Source of the DNA: Pseudomonas segetis | GTDB taxonomy: Bacteria; Pseudomonadota; Gammaproteobacteria; Pseudomonadales; Pseudomonadaceae | Assembly (NCBI RefSeq): GCF_900188155.1 | Contig: NZ_FZOG01000007.1 | Coordinates: 62,001-126,000 of the forward strand | Length of the DNA: 64,000 nt | Direction of reading: 5' to 3' | Shown here: piece by piece, positions 1 through 8,211 of the stretch | How positions within the stretch are numbered: the stretch's first letter is position 1 | Layout: the number at the start of each line of letters is the position of its first letter | Notes under the pieces: model-generated | What the model saw: only the letters and a program-made list of their open reading frames with translations | Databases searched by the model: none | What the model was told of the DNA's origin: nothing | Position numbers and translations under genes: made by a program

Positions 1-48
1 AAATGCCATGAAACCAAGCAGTGAAGAAAGGAAAACGGCAACCGTCAT
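1..48 (-). CDS. dctM: TRAP transporter large permease DctM, N-terminus only (runs off the window)
   Basis: Only 16 codons are visible, starting at the ATG at 48 and reading leftwards. They give a hydrophobic start (MTVAVFLSSLLGFMAF) of the kind seen at the first membrane helix of TRAP large permeases. A GAGGA ribosome binding site sits about seven bases before the ATG. The gene follows the GntK-DctQ fusion by 52 bases on the same strand, which is the normal DctQ-DctM order of a TRAP operon. DctM forms the transport channel of these Na+- or H+-coupled, binding-protein-dependent importers. The identification rests mostly on context, since most of the gene is outside the window. Confidence 0.75.
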   Translation of the reverse strand, partial: MTVAVFLSSLLGFMAF

Positions 49-75
49 GTGCGTGTCCTCGGTGGGCGTTGCCCG

Positions 76-83
76 TTGTTCTT
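76..83 (-). promoter_or_regulatory. Possible Hfq/Crc catabolite-activity motif before dctM
   Basis: On the minus strand the sequence reads AAGAACAA, fitting the AANAANAA motif bound by Hfq with Crc in pseudomonads. It lies about 28 bases before the dctM ATG, farther than most functional sites, so it is only suggestive. Confidence 0.25.
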
Positions 84-100
84 ATGGGTGGATATGGCGG

Positions 101-1267
101 TTAATCAATGGTGACATTGGCTGTTGCATTGGCCAGCGACTGGTCTCTACGCCAGACATTGACCAGCTGCACCATCGCCAGCAGCACCAGCACAGCCATG
201 CTTGCCAGCACCGGCAGCATGGCGATCGCCAGCGGATAACCCACCACCGGGCTGGTATTGCTCCAGCCGTATTGCATCTGTTCCCAAGCGCCCTTGACTG
301 AAAGCGCACTGGCCGCCGCAACCAGCAGCCAACTCAGTGAATCTATGAGTTTGCGCATCAGGTGCGGGAAGCGATCACGAATCAGGGTAAAACTCATCAG
401 TTCGCCACGACGCATGCTTGATGCAACGCCGACGAACACCAGCCAGACAAAGGCCAACCGTGACAACTCTTCGGCGCCGGCCCAGCCGGTGCCAAATGCA
501 TAGCGCAGCACCACGTTGCTGAATACCACTATGACCATGAACGCCATGAGCGCCGCCATCATCATGTCGGTTATTTTGTCGAACATCAGCGCAACGCCGC
601 CGGTATAGATAGGCTCGCCGGTCAAACGAGCCCCCTCGTGCTGTTCGTTTACGCTTTGTGCGGACTCGGCATTGTTAGCGCTATCAAATTCAGCGCTATG
701 ATCAACCGATTCAGCCAGCAAGCGCTGCTCATTGTGTTGGGCCCAACTGACGATGGCTGCCACCACGGCTTCACGGCTTTGACTGGCATCGACCGTCAAT
801 ACCCCGCTTTCGTTTGCCGGGGATTCAAGGGTGGCAAACTGGCTGTCGACCAGCGAGGTCGGCATGAAGTGCCCCGGACGAGCCCCCACGCGCTTCAACG
901 CAGTGGCGTGGTCGATCTCCAGGTGAGCAAAGTGCAGGTCGTCGATCGCCGCGCGCAACTGCTCACGGTAGCTGTTTTTCAGTGCTGAGCAGGCCAGGAC
1001 AAAGCCGTTGCCAGAGGCTTGAACAGCCTGCATTTCGGCAATCAGGGCATCGAGCCACACTTTGCGATTTTCATCACTCAGCGCAATACCAGCACTCATG
1101 CGCTGAACATTTTCATCGGGGTGGAACAGGTCGGCTTCGATATGTTGCAAACCGAGTGCACTGGCGACTGCACGGCTGATATCACTTTTACCTGAACCGC
1201 TGACACCCATGACAACGAGTGCTTGCATAGCTGGCTCAGCGCCCTGGGCAGGAAGGCTGGTTTTCAT
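101..1267 (-). CDS. Gluconokinase (GntK) fused to TRAP small permease (DctQ)
   Basis: This single 388-residue frame joins two proteins that are usually separate. Residues 14-177 are a GntK/IdnK-type gluconokinase: P-loop GVSGSGKS at 21-28, then EADLFHP and a CSALK segment typical of the family; it phosphorylates gluconate to 6-phosphogluconate. Residues 178-227 are a polar, low-complexity linker. Residues 228-388 are a DctQ small TRAP permease with about four membrane helices and the family pattern NVVLRY-GWAGAEELSR-FVWLVF. The ATG at 1267 has GGAG seven bases upstream; a second ATG at residue 14 is where stand-alone gluconokinases begin. The dctM start follows. I infer an inner-membrane protein that couples uptake of gluconate, or a similar sugar acid, to cytoplasmic phosphorylation. 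No stop or frameshift separates the halves. Confidence 0.9.
   Translation of the reverse strand: MKTSLPAQGAEPAMQALVVMGVSGSGKSDISRAVASALGLQHIEADLFHPDENVQRMSAGIALSDENRKVWLDALIAEMQAVQASGNGFVLACSALKNSYREQLRAAIDDLHFAHLEIDHATALKRVGARPGHFMPTSLVDSQFATLESPANESGVLTVDASQSREAVVAAIVSWAQHNEQRLLAESVDHSAEFDSANNAESAQSVNEQHEGARLTGEPIYTGGVALMFDKITDMMMAALMAFMVIVVFSNVVLRYAFGTGWAGAEELSRLAFVWLVFVGVASSMRRGELMSFTLIRDRFPHLMRKLIDSLSWLLVAAASALSVKGAWEQMQYGWSNTSPVVGYPLAIAMLPVLASMAVLVLLAMVQLVNVWRRDQSLANATANVTID
673..700. promoter_or_regulatory. Two internal operator-like motifs in the GntK-DctQ linker
   Basis: The stretch encoding the linker contains TGTTAGCGCTATCA (673-686) followed by AAATTC and a second AGCGCTATGATCA. 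The TAGCGCT core matches the recalled core of the Pseudomonas GntR operator, and the first motif agrees with the promoter motif at 1316-1329 over 13 of 14 bases, both followed by AAATT. It could be an auxiliary operator or chance reuse of codons for the repeated Asp-Ser-Ala and His-Ser-Ala residues. Confidence 0.45.
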
Positions 1268-1314
1268 TCATGTCTCCGGCACGCTGTCGCTGCAGCGCTA
1301 TTTTGTTTGCGCAG

Positions 1315-1343
1315 ATGTTAGCGCTACCAAATTTATCAGGCAA
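1315..1343 (-). promoter_or_regulatory. Promoter with GntR/LacI-type operator for the gntK-dctQ fusion
   Basis: Reading the minus strand, TTGCCT (1343-1338) and TAACAT (1320-1315) are separated by 17 bases and make a fair sigma70 promoter. The near-palindrome TGTTAGCGCTACCA (1316-1329) overlaps the -10 element, so a bound repressor would block polymerase. Another TAGCGCT core lies closer to the gene near 1294-1300. The likely regulator is a LacI-family GntR protein, whose gene is not in this window. Confidence 0.55.
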
Positions 1344-1537
1344 GTAAAAATATTAATCCGGGCTAGATGGGCTTATGGAGAATAATCAACGGAACAAGGC
1401 TGATAAAGGGGCGTCAGACGCTTGAAAGCCACCAGCATAAACTTATTAAATAGGATTAGATATATAGCTTAACTAATTGTTTTTAATGAATATAAACAAG
1501 TTAATGTAAATTCTAGGATAGACTCAAGCTGTCAACA

Positions 1538-1565
1538 CGGCGCTTGCCTGCATACCCAAGCGCCG
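1538..1565 (-). terminator. Hairpin after the acyl-CoA ligase operon
   Basis: CGGCGCTTG (1538-1546) and CAAGCGCCG (1557-1565) form a perfect nine-pair stem with a ten-base loop, 24 bases past the stop of the operon's last gene. No clear U tract follows on the minus strand, so it may terminate weakly or mainly protect the 3' end. Confidence 0.45.
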
Positions 1566-1589
1566 CTGATCCTGTCCTACGCCTTTAGT

Positions 1590-3260
1590 CTACAAACCCA
1601 GCTCGGCAATGGTCTGCTCGCGCATCCGGAACTTCTGAATCTTGCCGGTTACCGTCATCGGAAACTCATCCACGAAGCGGTAGTAACGTGGCACCTTGAA
1701 ATGGGCAATATTGGCTTTGCAGTACTCGCGCAACTGGTTTTCATCACAACCACTGCCTGGATGCAGCTTGATCCAGACCGCGATCTCTTCACCATATTTG
1801 CTATCGGGCACACCTATCACCTGCACATCGGCAATGGCAGCATGGGTGAACAGAAACTCCTCGATCTCCCGCGGATAGATATTCTCGCCTCCGCGAATGA
1901 TCATATCCTTGCTGCGCCCGACGATGCGTACATAGCCTTGCTCGTCCATCACCGCCAGGTCGCCGGTGTGCATCCAGCCTCCGGTGTCGATCGCCTCGGC
2001 ACTGGCCTGCGGGTTGTTCCAGTAGCCAAGCATCACGCTGTAGCCCCGGGTACAGAGCTCACCAGTCTGCCCACGCGAAACAATAGCGCCCTGCTCGTCG
2101 ATGATTTTACTTTCGAGCTGTGGCTGCGTGCGCCCCACGCTGGTAACCCGAACCTCAAGCGCATCATCCGCAGCGGTTTGCAGCGACACCGGGCTGGTTT
2201 CGGTCATGCCATAGGCAATCTGCACCTCACTCATGTGCAATTCCTTGATGACCCGGCGCATTACCTCGATCGGACAGGTTGCCCCGGCCATGATTCCAGT
2301 GCGCAGCGAGCTTAGGTCAAAGGCCTTGAGGCGTGGATGATCCAGTTCGGCGATAAACATGGTTGGCACGCCGTACAACACCGTGGCGCGCTCTTGGGCC
2401 ACCGCTTGCAGGCTTGCCTCAGGCTCGAAGCCGGCACAGGGATAAATCATGGTCGAGCCGTGCGTCACACAGCCGAGATTGCCCATGACCATGCCAAAAC
2501 AGTGATACAGCGGCACCGGTATCACCATTCGGTCATGCTCGCTCAAGCCCAGGCTTTCACCGACCATATAACCATTATTGAGGATATTGAAATGGCTCAA
2601 GGTCGCACCTTTGGGTGCGCCTGTGGTGCCCGAGGTGTACTGGATGTTAATGGCCTGCTCGCAGTGCAGCGTGGCTTGGCGTGCAGCCAACTGCTCAGCG
2701 CTCACAGTTTCGGCAAGCTCGGCCAGTTCACGCCAGTGCAGAAAGCCGGCTGGCGCCTGATCCGCCAGACTGATCACACCGCGCAATTCCGGCAAACGAC
2801 TGCTTGCCAACTGGTCCGGGCTGCTGCTCGCCAACTCCGGCAGCAGCTCGGCCAGCATGGCGTGGTAATCGGATGTCTTGAACGCATCGGCGCAGACCAG
2901 CCACTTGCAACCCGATTGCTTGAGCGCGTATTCCAACTCGGAGCAGCGATAAGCCGGATTGATATTGACCAGCACCGCACCGACCTTGGCGCTGGCAAAT
3001 TGGCTGATGCACCACTGCGCGCAATTGGGTGCCCAGATGCCCAGCCTGTCGCCGGCCTCGATACCCAACGCCATAAAGGCCCGCGCCGCCCGGTTGACCT
3101 CCGCCGCCAACTGTCTCCAACTGTAACGCAGTTGCTGATGCACCACGATCAAGGCATCGCGCTCGGCAAAGCGAGTTGCGCTCCTATCGAATGCCTCGCC
3201 AATGGTCATGACCAGCAATGCTTTTTCACGGGGTCCCTGGGTATAACTCGGCGCTGTCAT
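1590..3260 (-). CDS. Acyl-CoA ligase (AMP-binding), FadD/ACSF2-like
   Basis: A 556-residue ANL-superfamily ligase that activates a carboxylic acid to its CoA thioester through an acyl-adenylate. Visible are the P-loop YTSGTTGAPKGA, the YGMTETSP segment, WMHTGDLAV, GRSKDMIIRGGENIYPREIE and the C-terminal Lys motif TVTGKIQKF. The overall look is that of medium-chain or ACSF2-type synthetases. It is the last gene of the minus-strand operon, 57 bases after the acyl-CoA dehydrogenase, with AAGG about seven bases before its ATG at 3260. The operon resembles P. aeruginosa PA2552-PA2557, where the equivalent gene would be PA2557 (recalled). Chain length and branching of the substrate cannot be read from sequence alone. 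Confidence 0.88.
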   Translation of the reverse strand: MTAPSYTQGPREKALLVMTIGEAFDRSATRFAERDALIVVHQQLRYSWRQLAAEVNRAARAFMALGIEAGDRLGIWAPNCAQWCISQFASAKVGAVLVNINPAYRCSELEYALKQSGCKWLVCADAFKTSDYHAMLAELLPELASSSPDQLASSRLPELRGVISLADQAPAGFLHWRELAELAETVSAEQLAARQATLHCEQAINIQYTSGTTGAPKGATLSHFNILNNGYMVGESLGLSEHDRMVIPVPLYHCFGMVMGNLGCVTHGSTMIYPCAGFEPEASLQAVAQERATVLYGVPTMFIAELDHPRLKAFDLSSLRTGIMAGATCPIEVMRRVIKELHMSEVQIAYGMTETSPVSLQTAADDALEVRVTSVGRTQPQLESKIIDEQGAIVSRGQTGELCTRGYSVMLGYWNNPQASAEAIDTGGWMHTGDLAVMDEQGYVRIVGRSKDMIIRGGENIYPREIEEFLFTHAAIADVQVIGVPDSKYGEEIAVWIKLHPGSGCDENQLREYCKANIAHFKVPRYYRFVDEFPMTVTGKIQKFRMREQTIAELGL

Positions 3261-3317
3261 TGGATACCTTTCTTATTAGGAGTTGTATAGAGCTTTCAGA
3301 CCTCTGCCTGCAGCCAG

Positions 3318-4445
3318 TCAAAAACCGCGAGCAATGACCATGCGCTGAATATCGCTGGTGCCTTCGTATATCTGGCACACCCGCACATCGCGGTAGATCC
3401 GCTCCACCGGAAAGTCTTTCAGGTAGCCGTAGCCACCAAGGGTCTGAATCGCCGCCGAGCAGACACGCTCTGCCATTTCCGAGGCAAACAGCTTGGCCAT
3501 AGAGGCTTCCGTCAGGCAAGGCAGGCCTGCCTGGCGCAAGGTGGCTGCATGCAAGACCATCTGCCGGGCGACTGCGATCTCTGTGGCCATGTCCGCCAAG
3601 CGGAAAGCCACGGCCTGATGCTCGATAATTGGCTTGCCGAAGGTCTCGCGCTCATGGGCATATTCCCGCGCGGCCTCAAATGCGGCGCGGGCCATGCCGA
3701 CTGCCTGTGAGGCGATACCAATGCGCCCGCCCTCCAGGTTGCTCAGGGCGATCTTGTAGCCCTCGCCCTCCTCGCCAAGGCGCAGGCTGGCCGGGATGCG
3801 CATGTCGTCGAATTGCAGCTGGCAGGTGTCCGAAGCGTGCTGGCCAAGCTTTTCTTCAATCCGGCTGACGCTAAACCCAGGCGTGTCGGTCGGCACGATA
3901 AACGCAGAAATACCACGCTTGCCGAGGCTTGCATCGGTCACGGCAAAGACGATCACCACACCGGCATGGCTGCCAGAGGTGATGAATTGCTTGCTGCCAT
4001 TGAGCAGGTAATGGTCGCCATCACGTTGCGCCCTGGTGCGCAAAAAGCTTGCGTCGGAGCCTGCTTGCGGTTCAGTCAGGGCAAATGCACCAATCATCGT
4101 GCCTTGCGCCAAGGGCAGCAGGTAATCGCGCTTTTGCTGCTCGCTGCCGTATTTCAGGATCGGCATGCATCCCACGGAGTTGTGCACGCTCATGATGGTT
4201 GAGCAGGCGCCATCACCAGCGGCGATTTCCTCCAGCGCCATGGCATAGGCAACCTGGCCGGTATCGGCGCCGCCCCATTGCTCGGGCACCAACATGCCGA
4301 GAAACCCCAGCTCGGCCATCTCACGCAATGCTTCTGCCGGGAAACGGTGCTCGCGATCCCATTGTGCCGCAAAGGGCTTAAGACGCTCCTGAGCAAACTG
4401 GCGGGCAACGTCGCGGATCTGCAACTCTTCGTCTGATGGAATCAT
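3318..4445 (-). CDS. Acyl-CoA dehydrogenase
   Basis: A 375-residue FAD-dependent acyl-CoA dehydrogenase for the first oxidation step of a beta-oxidation route. The body carries ALTEPQAGSDAS, the KQFITSGSHAG segment and the C-terminal catalytic region YEGTSDIQRM, whose Glu is the usual base of short- and branched-chain dehydrogenases. An open frame extends 55 codons upstream, but the ATG at 4445 is the proper start: it gives the normal family N-terminus (MIPSDEELQIRDVARQF) and overlaps the thiolase stop as TGATG, indicating translational coupling. It resembles PA2552 in the P. aeruginosa cluster. Confidence 0.9.
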   Translation of the reverse strand: MIPSDEELQIRDVARQFAQERLKPFAAQWDREHRFPAEALREMAELGFLGMLVPEQWGGADTGQVAYAMALEEIAAGDGACSTIMSVHNSVGCMPILKYGSEQQKRDYLLPLAQGTMIGAFALTEPQAGSDASFLRTRAQRDGDHYLLNGSKQFITSGSHAGVVIVFAVTDASLGKRGISAFIVPTDTPGFSVSRIEEKLGQHASDTCQLQFDDMRIPASLRLGEEGEGYKIALSNLEGGRIGIASQAVGMARAAFEAAREYAHERETFGKPIIEHQAVAFRLADMATEIAVARQMVLHAATLRQAGLPCLTEASMAKLFASEMAERVCSAAIQTLGGYGYLKDFPVERIYRDVRVCQIYEGTSDIQRMVIARGF

Positions 4446-5650
4446 CAATTGGCTCCCTTGCTCACCAACTCGACAGCGACGGCAGTGGCTTCGCCACCAC
4501 CGATGCACACCGAAGCCACTCCGCGCGTCAGCCCTCGTTGTTGCAGGGCATGGAGCAAGGTCACTATGACCCGCGCACCGGATGCACCAATCGGGTGGCC
4601 CAAGGCGCAAGCGCCGCCGTGCACATTGACCTTGTCATGGGAAATTGCCAGGTCACGCATGGCCGCCATTGGCACTACGGCGAAGGCTTCATTGATCTCA
4701 AACAGGTCAACCTGATCCAGGGTCCAGCCCGTGCGCTTCATCAAGGCCTTGATGGCCCCAACCGGCGCCGTGGCAAATAACCCCGGAGCCTGGGCATGGG
4801 AGCTATGCCCGACAACGATTGCCAGCGGTTTCAGCCCGCGCTTTTCAGCCTGAGAGCGGCGCATCAGCACCAAGGCTGCCGCGCCATCCGAAATGGAACT
4901 GGCGTTAGCCGCCGTTACTGTGCCGCCGTCACGAAAGGCAGGTTTTAAGCTCGGGATTTTTTCCAACCTGGCCTTTGGTGGCTGTTCATCGCAGGTCACG
5001 CTAAGCGTTTCACGTTTGGTTTTGACTTCAACCGCCGCAATCTCCGCCTCGAAATGCCCCTGCTCCATTGCAGCTTGCGCACGCTGTAGGGAACTGATTG
5101 CATACTCATCTTGCTGCTCACGGCTAAAACCATAGCTTTGTGCACAATCTTCGGCGAACGTGCCCATTAGACGGCCTTTTTCATAGGCATCTTCCAGGCC
5201 GTCAAGGAACATATGATCAAGCACCCGGCCGTGGCCCATGCGGTAGCCGGCCCGGGCCTTGTCCAGTAAATACGGTGCGCTGGACATGCTTTCCATGCCG
5301 CCAGCTACCAGCACCTCGGCGCTGCCAGCCAACAGTGAATCATGGGCAAGCATCACCGACTTCATGCCTGAGCCGCACATCTTGTTCAATGTCGAACAGA
5401 CGGTACCTTCATCAAGCCCGGCACCCAATGCTGCCTGCCGCGCCGGGGCCTGGCCCTGGCCCGCCTGGAGTACGCAGCCCATGATCACTTCATCAACGCC
5501 ATCATTGGCTAAGCCTGCGCGCTTTACCGCCGCGCGAATGGCGGTGGCACCAAGCTCTGCGCAACTGATGCTGCCCAAATCCCCCATAAAACCGCCCATT
5601 GGCGTGCGTGCGGCACTGACAATGACGACTGGATCGCTATTGGTGTTCAT
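4445..5650 (-). CDS. Acetyl-CoA C-acyltransferase (thiolase)
   Basis: A 401-residue thiolase that cleaves 3-oxoacyl-CoA with CoA, or runs in reverse. The nucleophilic Cys is at 92 (NKMCGSGMKSV), with GGACALGHPIGASGAR and CIGGGEATA near the C-terminus. I place the start at the ATG at 5650, preceded by AGGAG at seven bases; codons upstream of it in the same frame look like an SDR shadow. The gene sits between SDR and acyl-CoA dehydrogenase in one operon and overlaps the latter by one base. It is the only thiolase in the window, so it may also serve acetoacetyl-CoA made by the CoA-transferase at 19-20 kb; that role is inference. Confidence 0.92.
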   Translation of the reverse strand: MNTNSDPVVIVSAARTPMGGFMGDLGSISCAELGATAIRAAVKRAGLANDGVDEVIMGCVLQAGQGQAPARQAALGAGLDEGTVCSTLNKMCGSGMKSVMLAHDSLLAGSAEVLVAGGMESMSSAPYLLDKARAGYRMGHGRVLDHMFLDGLEDAYEKGRLMGTFAEDCAQSYGFSREQQDEYAISSLQRAQAAMEQGHFEAEIAAVEVKTKRETLSVTCDEQPPKARLEKIPSLKPAFRDGGTVTAANASSISDGAAALVLMRRSQAEKRGLKPLAIVVGHSSHAQAPGLFATAPVGAIKALMKRTGWTLDQVDLFEINEAFAVVPMAAMRDLAISHDKVNVHGGACALGHPIGASGARVIVTLLHALQQRGLTRGVASVCIGGGEATAVAVELVSKGAN

Positions 5651-5675
5651 CTGCGGACTCCTGTTGTTCGGGGGA

Positions 5676-6443
5676 CTATTTGGCAGACATGCGCAAGGCG
5701 CCATCCAAGCGGATGGTCTCACCGTTAAGCATGCTGTTCTGGACGATGTGCAATACCAATGAGGCGTACTCTTCGGGTTTACCCAGGCGCGGCGGAAACG
5801 GCACATTGGCCGCCAGGCTCTCACGCACCTCCTGGGGCATGCCAGCCATCATCGGTGTTTCAAAGATGCCCGGCGCAATGCACATGACCCGTATGCCTGA
5901 GCGCGCCAGCTCACGGGCCAATGGCAGGGTCAAGCCAACCACTGCGCTCTTGGAGGCCGCATAGGCGGCCTGACCTATTTGACCGTCAAATGCAGCAACC
6001 GAGGCCGTGTTGATCATCACCCCACGCTCGCCATCAGCCTGTGGTTGATTGCGTGCAATCGCCTCGGCCGCCAGGCGCAACATGTTGAAGGTGCCGATCA
6101 GGTTGATATCAATCACCTTGCGAAAACTCTCCAGCCCATGCACGCCATTGCGGCCCAGCAACTTTTCCGCAGGTGCAATACCTGCACAGTTGACCAGGCC
6201 GTGCAGGCCGCCGAAGTGCTCAACAGCCCGGTCAATAGCCATTCGAGTGGCGTCTTCCTGGGTAATATCGACCGCAACGAACAAGGCGTTATCGCCCAGT
6301 TCGGTTGCACGTTGCTGGCCTGCTTCGGCATTGATATCTGCCAGCACCACCTTGGCGCCCGCATCGACCAGTTTGCGCGCTGTAGCCAGGCCCAGCCCGG
6401 AACTGCCGCCGGTGATTAAAAAGACACGTTGTTCAACCTGCAT
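5676..6443 (-). CDS. SDR-family 3-hydroxyacyl-CoA dehydrogenase (HSD17B10-like)
   Basis: A 255-residue short-chain dehydrogenase with nucleotide-binding TGGSSGLG near residue 11, NCAGIAP, the Ser of the INTASVAAF stretch, and the YAASK catalytic pair. The family resemblance is to type II 3-hydroxyacyl-CoA dehydrogenase, which oxidises 3-hydroxyacyl-CoA with NAD+. Position between a ligase and a thiolase supports that step in a branched-chain or medium-chain acyl-CoA pathway. No enoyl-CoA hydratase is present in this operon, so hydration must come from elsewhere, perhaps LiuC or a general crotonase. Resembles PA2554. Confidence 0.85.
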   Translation of the reverse strand: MQVEQRVFLITGGSSGLGLATARKLVDAGAKVVLADINAEAGQQRATELGDNALFVAVDITQEDATRMAIDRAVEHFGGLHGLVNCAGIAPAEKLLGRNGVHGLESFRKVIDINLIGTFNMLRLAAEAIARNQPQADGERGVMINTASVAAFDGQIGQAAYAASKSAVVGLTLPLARELARSGIRVMCIAPGIFETPMMAGMPQEVRESLAANVPFPPRLGKPEEYASLVLHIVQNSMLNGETIRLDGALRMSAK

Positions 6444-6473
6444 ATTGATTAATCCTGTTTAGTCGCTGCACGT

Positions 6474-8129
6474 TCAGGCCGTTGCACCAAGCTGGCTCTG
6501 CTTGGCGACTTCCTGGTTGCGTAGTAAAAAGCGCTGGATCTTGCCGCTTGGGGTCTTTGGCAACTCATCGACAAACTCGATTTCCCGTGGATAAGCATGT
6601 GCCGAAAGCCGCTTGCGCACATGCTGCTGCAACGCTTCGGCAAGGGCTTCAGAGGCCGCAAACTGTGGCTGCAATACGACAAAGGCCTTTACCAGCTCGG
6701 TGCGCTCGGGGTCAGGCTTGCCAATTACGGCGGCCTCAATAACAGCCTCGTGCTCGATCAAGGCACTTTCAACGTCAAACGGCCCGATGCGATAGCCCGA
6801 AGTCGTGATCACATCATCGGCGCGACCGACAAAGCTGATGCTGCCGTCATCGTTAAGCTCAACCGTGTCGCCGCTCAGGTAATAGCGACCGCTGAAGGAG
6901 TTGGTGGGCATGCCTTGATACCCGGGAAACCAGAACAGCGGCGACTGACTCATATCCAGCGCCAGGTTGCCGGGCTGGCCGACACCAAGCTCATTACAGT
7001 CGCCATCAACCACCACTACACGATGCCCCGGCACCGCATAGCCAGCCGCACCAATGCGTACCGGATGCGCATAGGCATGATGGTTGCACAAGACCATACC
7101 CAGCTCGGTCTGGCCGTAATGGTCATGAATGGTGGTATCCAGCCCATCTGCAAACCAGCGGATGACCTCTGGCGTGAGCGGTTCCCCGGCGCTGCTCACG
7201 GCCCGCAAGCGGCCTTTCAACAAGGGCTCGACCTGCTTTTTGGCAGCCAGCAGTAATCGATAAGCCGTTGGCGAACCCGCCAGATTGGTGATGCCGTACT
7301 TGCGGATAACCCTGCAGGTGCTTTCGACGCTGAACGCACCTTCGTAAAAGGTCGTGGGATGACCCAGGGCCAATGGCCCGGTCACGGCGTAGTACAAGCC
7401 ATAGGCCCAACCGGGGTCCGCGACATTCCAGAACGCATCTTCGGGGCGCAAATCCACCGCATCGCGCATATAGCTGACAAACGCCAGAATCGCCTTCAAC
7501 GGCACGGGAACCGGCTTGGCAGCACCAGTGGTGCCCGAGGTGAACATCATCAGAAAGGGGTCTTCGGCGCTGCGCATCACTGGGGTGAACTGATCGTCAT
7601 GGCGTTCAAGCTCAGCCCAGAAGCTAAAGTCACCCCGCTCGACACCCTGCCCCTTGGGACCCGATACCGTAACGCGCAGCGCATCATTGGCGACATCATC
7701 AAGCTTGGCTCGATTGCTGGCGTCCGTGACTATGACTTTAGAGCCTGCGGTATTGACCCGATGCTCAATCGCCTTGGGACCAAAGGCCGTGAACAGCGGC
7801 TGGTAAACCGCGCCCGCACGCCAAGTCCCCAGGATGGTGATAAGCAGCTCAACCTTGCGCCCGAGCATGCCGGAGACACAATCACCCGGCATCACGCCCT
7901 GGCTGCGCAGGAAATTGGCAAAGCGTGCAGACTGTTGCTTGAGTTCGGCGAACGTATATGTGGCGCTGGAGCCGTCGGCACCTTCGTAAAACAAGGCCAC
8001 CCGCCCAGGCAGCGCATGTCGGTCGCAACACTCGATGCAGGCGTTGATCCCATCCAGCGACCCCGCCAGGGTGGCGCTCATGGCGTGGGCAAAATCGAAC
8101 TCACGGGCAGCAGCAAAGTAGTCACGCAT
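6474..8129 (-). CDS. Acyl-CoA synthetase (ACSM / acetyl-CoA synthetase-like)
   Basis: A 551-residue ANL ligase of the acetyl-CoA synthetase/medium-chain (ACSM) branch, distinct from the FadD-like ligase at the other end of the operon. Motifs include MFTSGTTGAAKPV, HYGQTELGM, the YYLSGDTVEL segment, GRADDVITTSGYRIGPFDVE and PKTPSGKIQRF with the catalytic Lys. It probably activates a short or medium, possibly branched, carboxylic acid. It is the first enzyme gene after the AraC-type regulator and matches the position of PA2555 (recalled). Thirty bases separate it from the SDR gene. Confidence 0.88.
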   Translation of the reverse strand: MRDYFAAAREFDFAHAMSATLAGSLDGINACIECCDRHALPGRVALFYEGADGSSATYTFAELKQQSARFANFLRSQGVMPGDCVSGMLGRKVELLITILGTWRAGAVYQPLFTAFGPKAIEHRVNTAGSKVIVTDASNRAKLDDVANDALRVTVSGPKGQGVERGDFSFWAELERHDDQFTPVMRSAEDPFLMMFTSGTTGAAKPVPVPLKAILAFVSYMRDAVDLRPEDAFWNVADPGWAYGLYYAVTGPLALGHPTTFYEGAFSVESTCRVIRKYGITNLAGSPTAYRLLLAAKKQVEPLLKGRLRAVSSAGEPLTPEVIRWFADGLDTTIHDHYGQTELGMVLCNHHAYAHPVRIGAAGYAVPGHRVVVVDGDCNELGVGQPGNLALDMSQSPLFWFPGYQGMPTNSFSGRYYLSGDTVELNDDGSISFVGRADDVITTSGYRIGPFDVESALIEHEAVIEAAVIGKPDPERTELVKAFVVLQPQFAASEALAEALQQHVRKRLSAHAYPREIEFVDELPKTPSGKIQRFLLRNQEVAKQSQLGATA

Positions 8130-8179
8130 CAGTCAACTCCGAGCTATTTTTGTTTGAGGAGTGGTAACCGATAGTCGCG

Positions 8180-8196
8180 CCCGGACGCGGTCCGGG
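8180..8196. other. GC-rich hairpin between regulator and acyl-CoA operon
   Basis: CCCGGAC-GCG-GTCCGGG is a perfect seven-pair stem in the 82-base gap between the AraC-type gene and the ligase gene. It lacks a U tract, so it may attenuate or stabilise messages rather than terminate them fully. Confidence 0.5.
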
Positions 8197-8211
8197 CAAT
8201 GTCTTAAGGGG

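Larger units (their letters stand above)
1268..1589. other. Intergenic region with AT-rich core
   Basis: Apart from the promoter and the hairpin described separately, this spacer holds a strongly AT-rich stretch (about 1437-1520) that stands out against its GC-rich surroundings. I see no open frame with a ribosome binding site in it. It could be a nucleoid-protein (MvaT-type) binding region or the scar of a rearrangement joining two operons. Confidence 0.5.

Noticed and set aside
638..988. Plus-strand frame across the gluconokinase linker
   Set aside because: Composition follows the opposite strand and no start signal is present.
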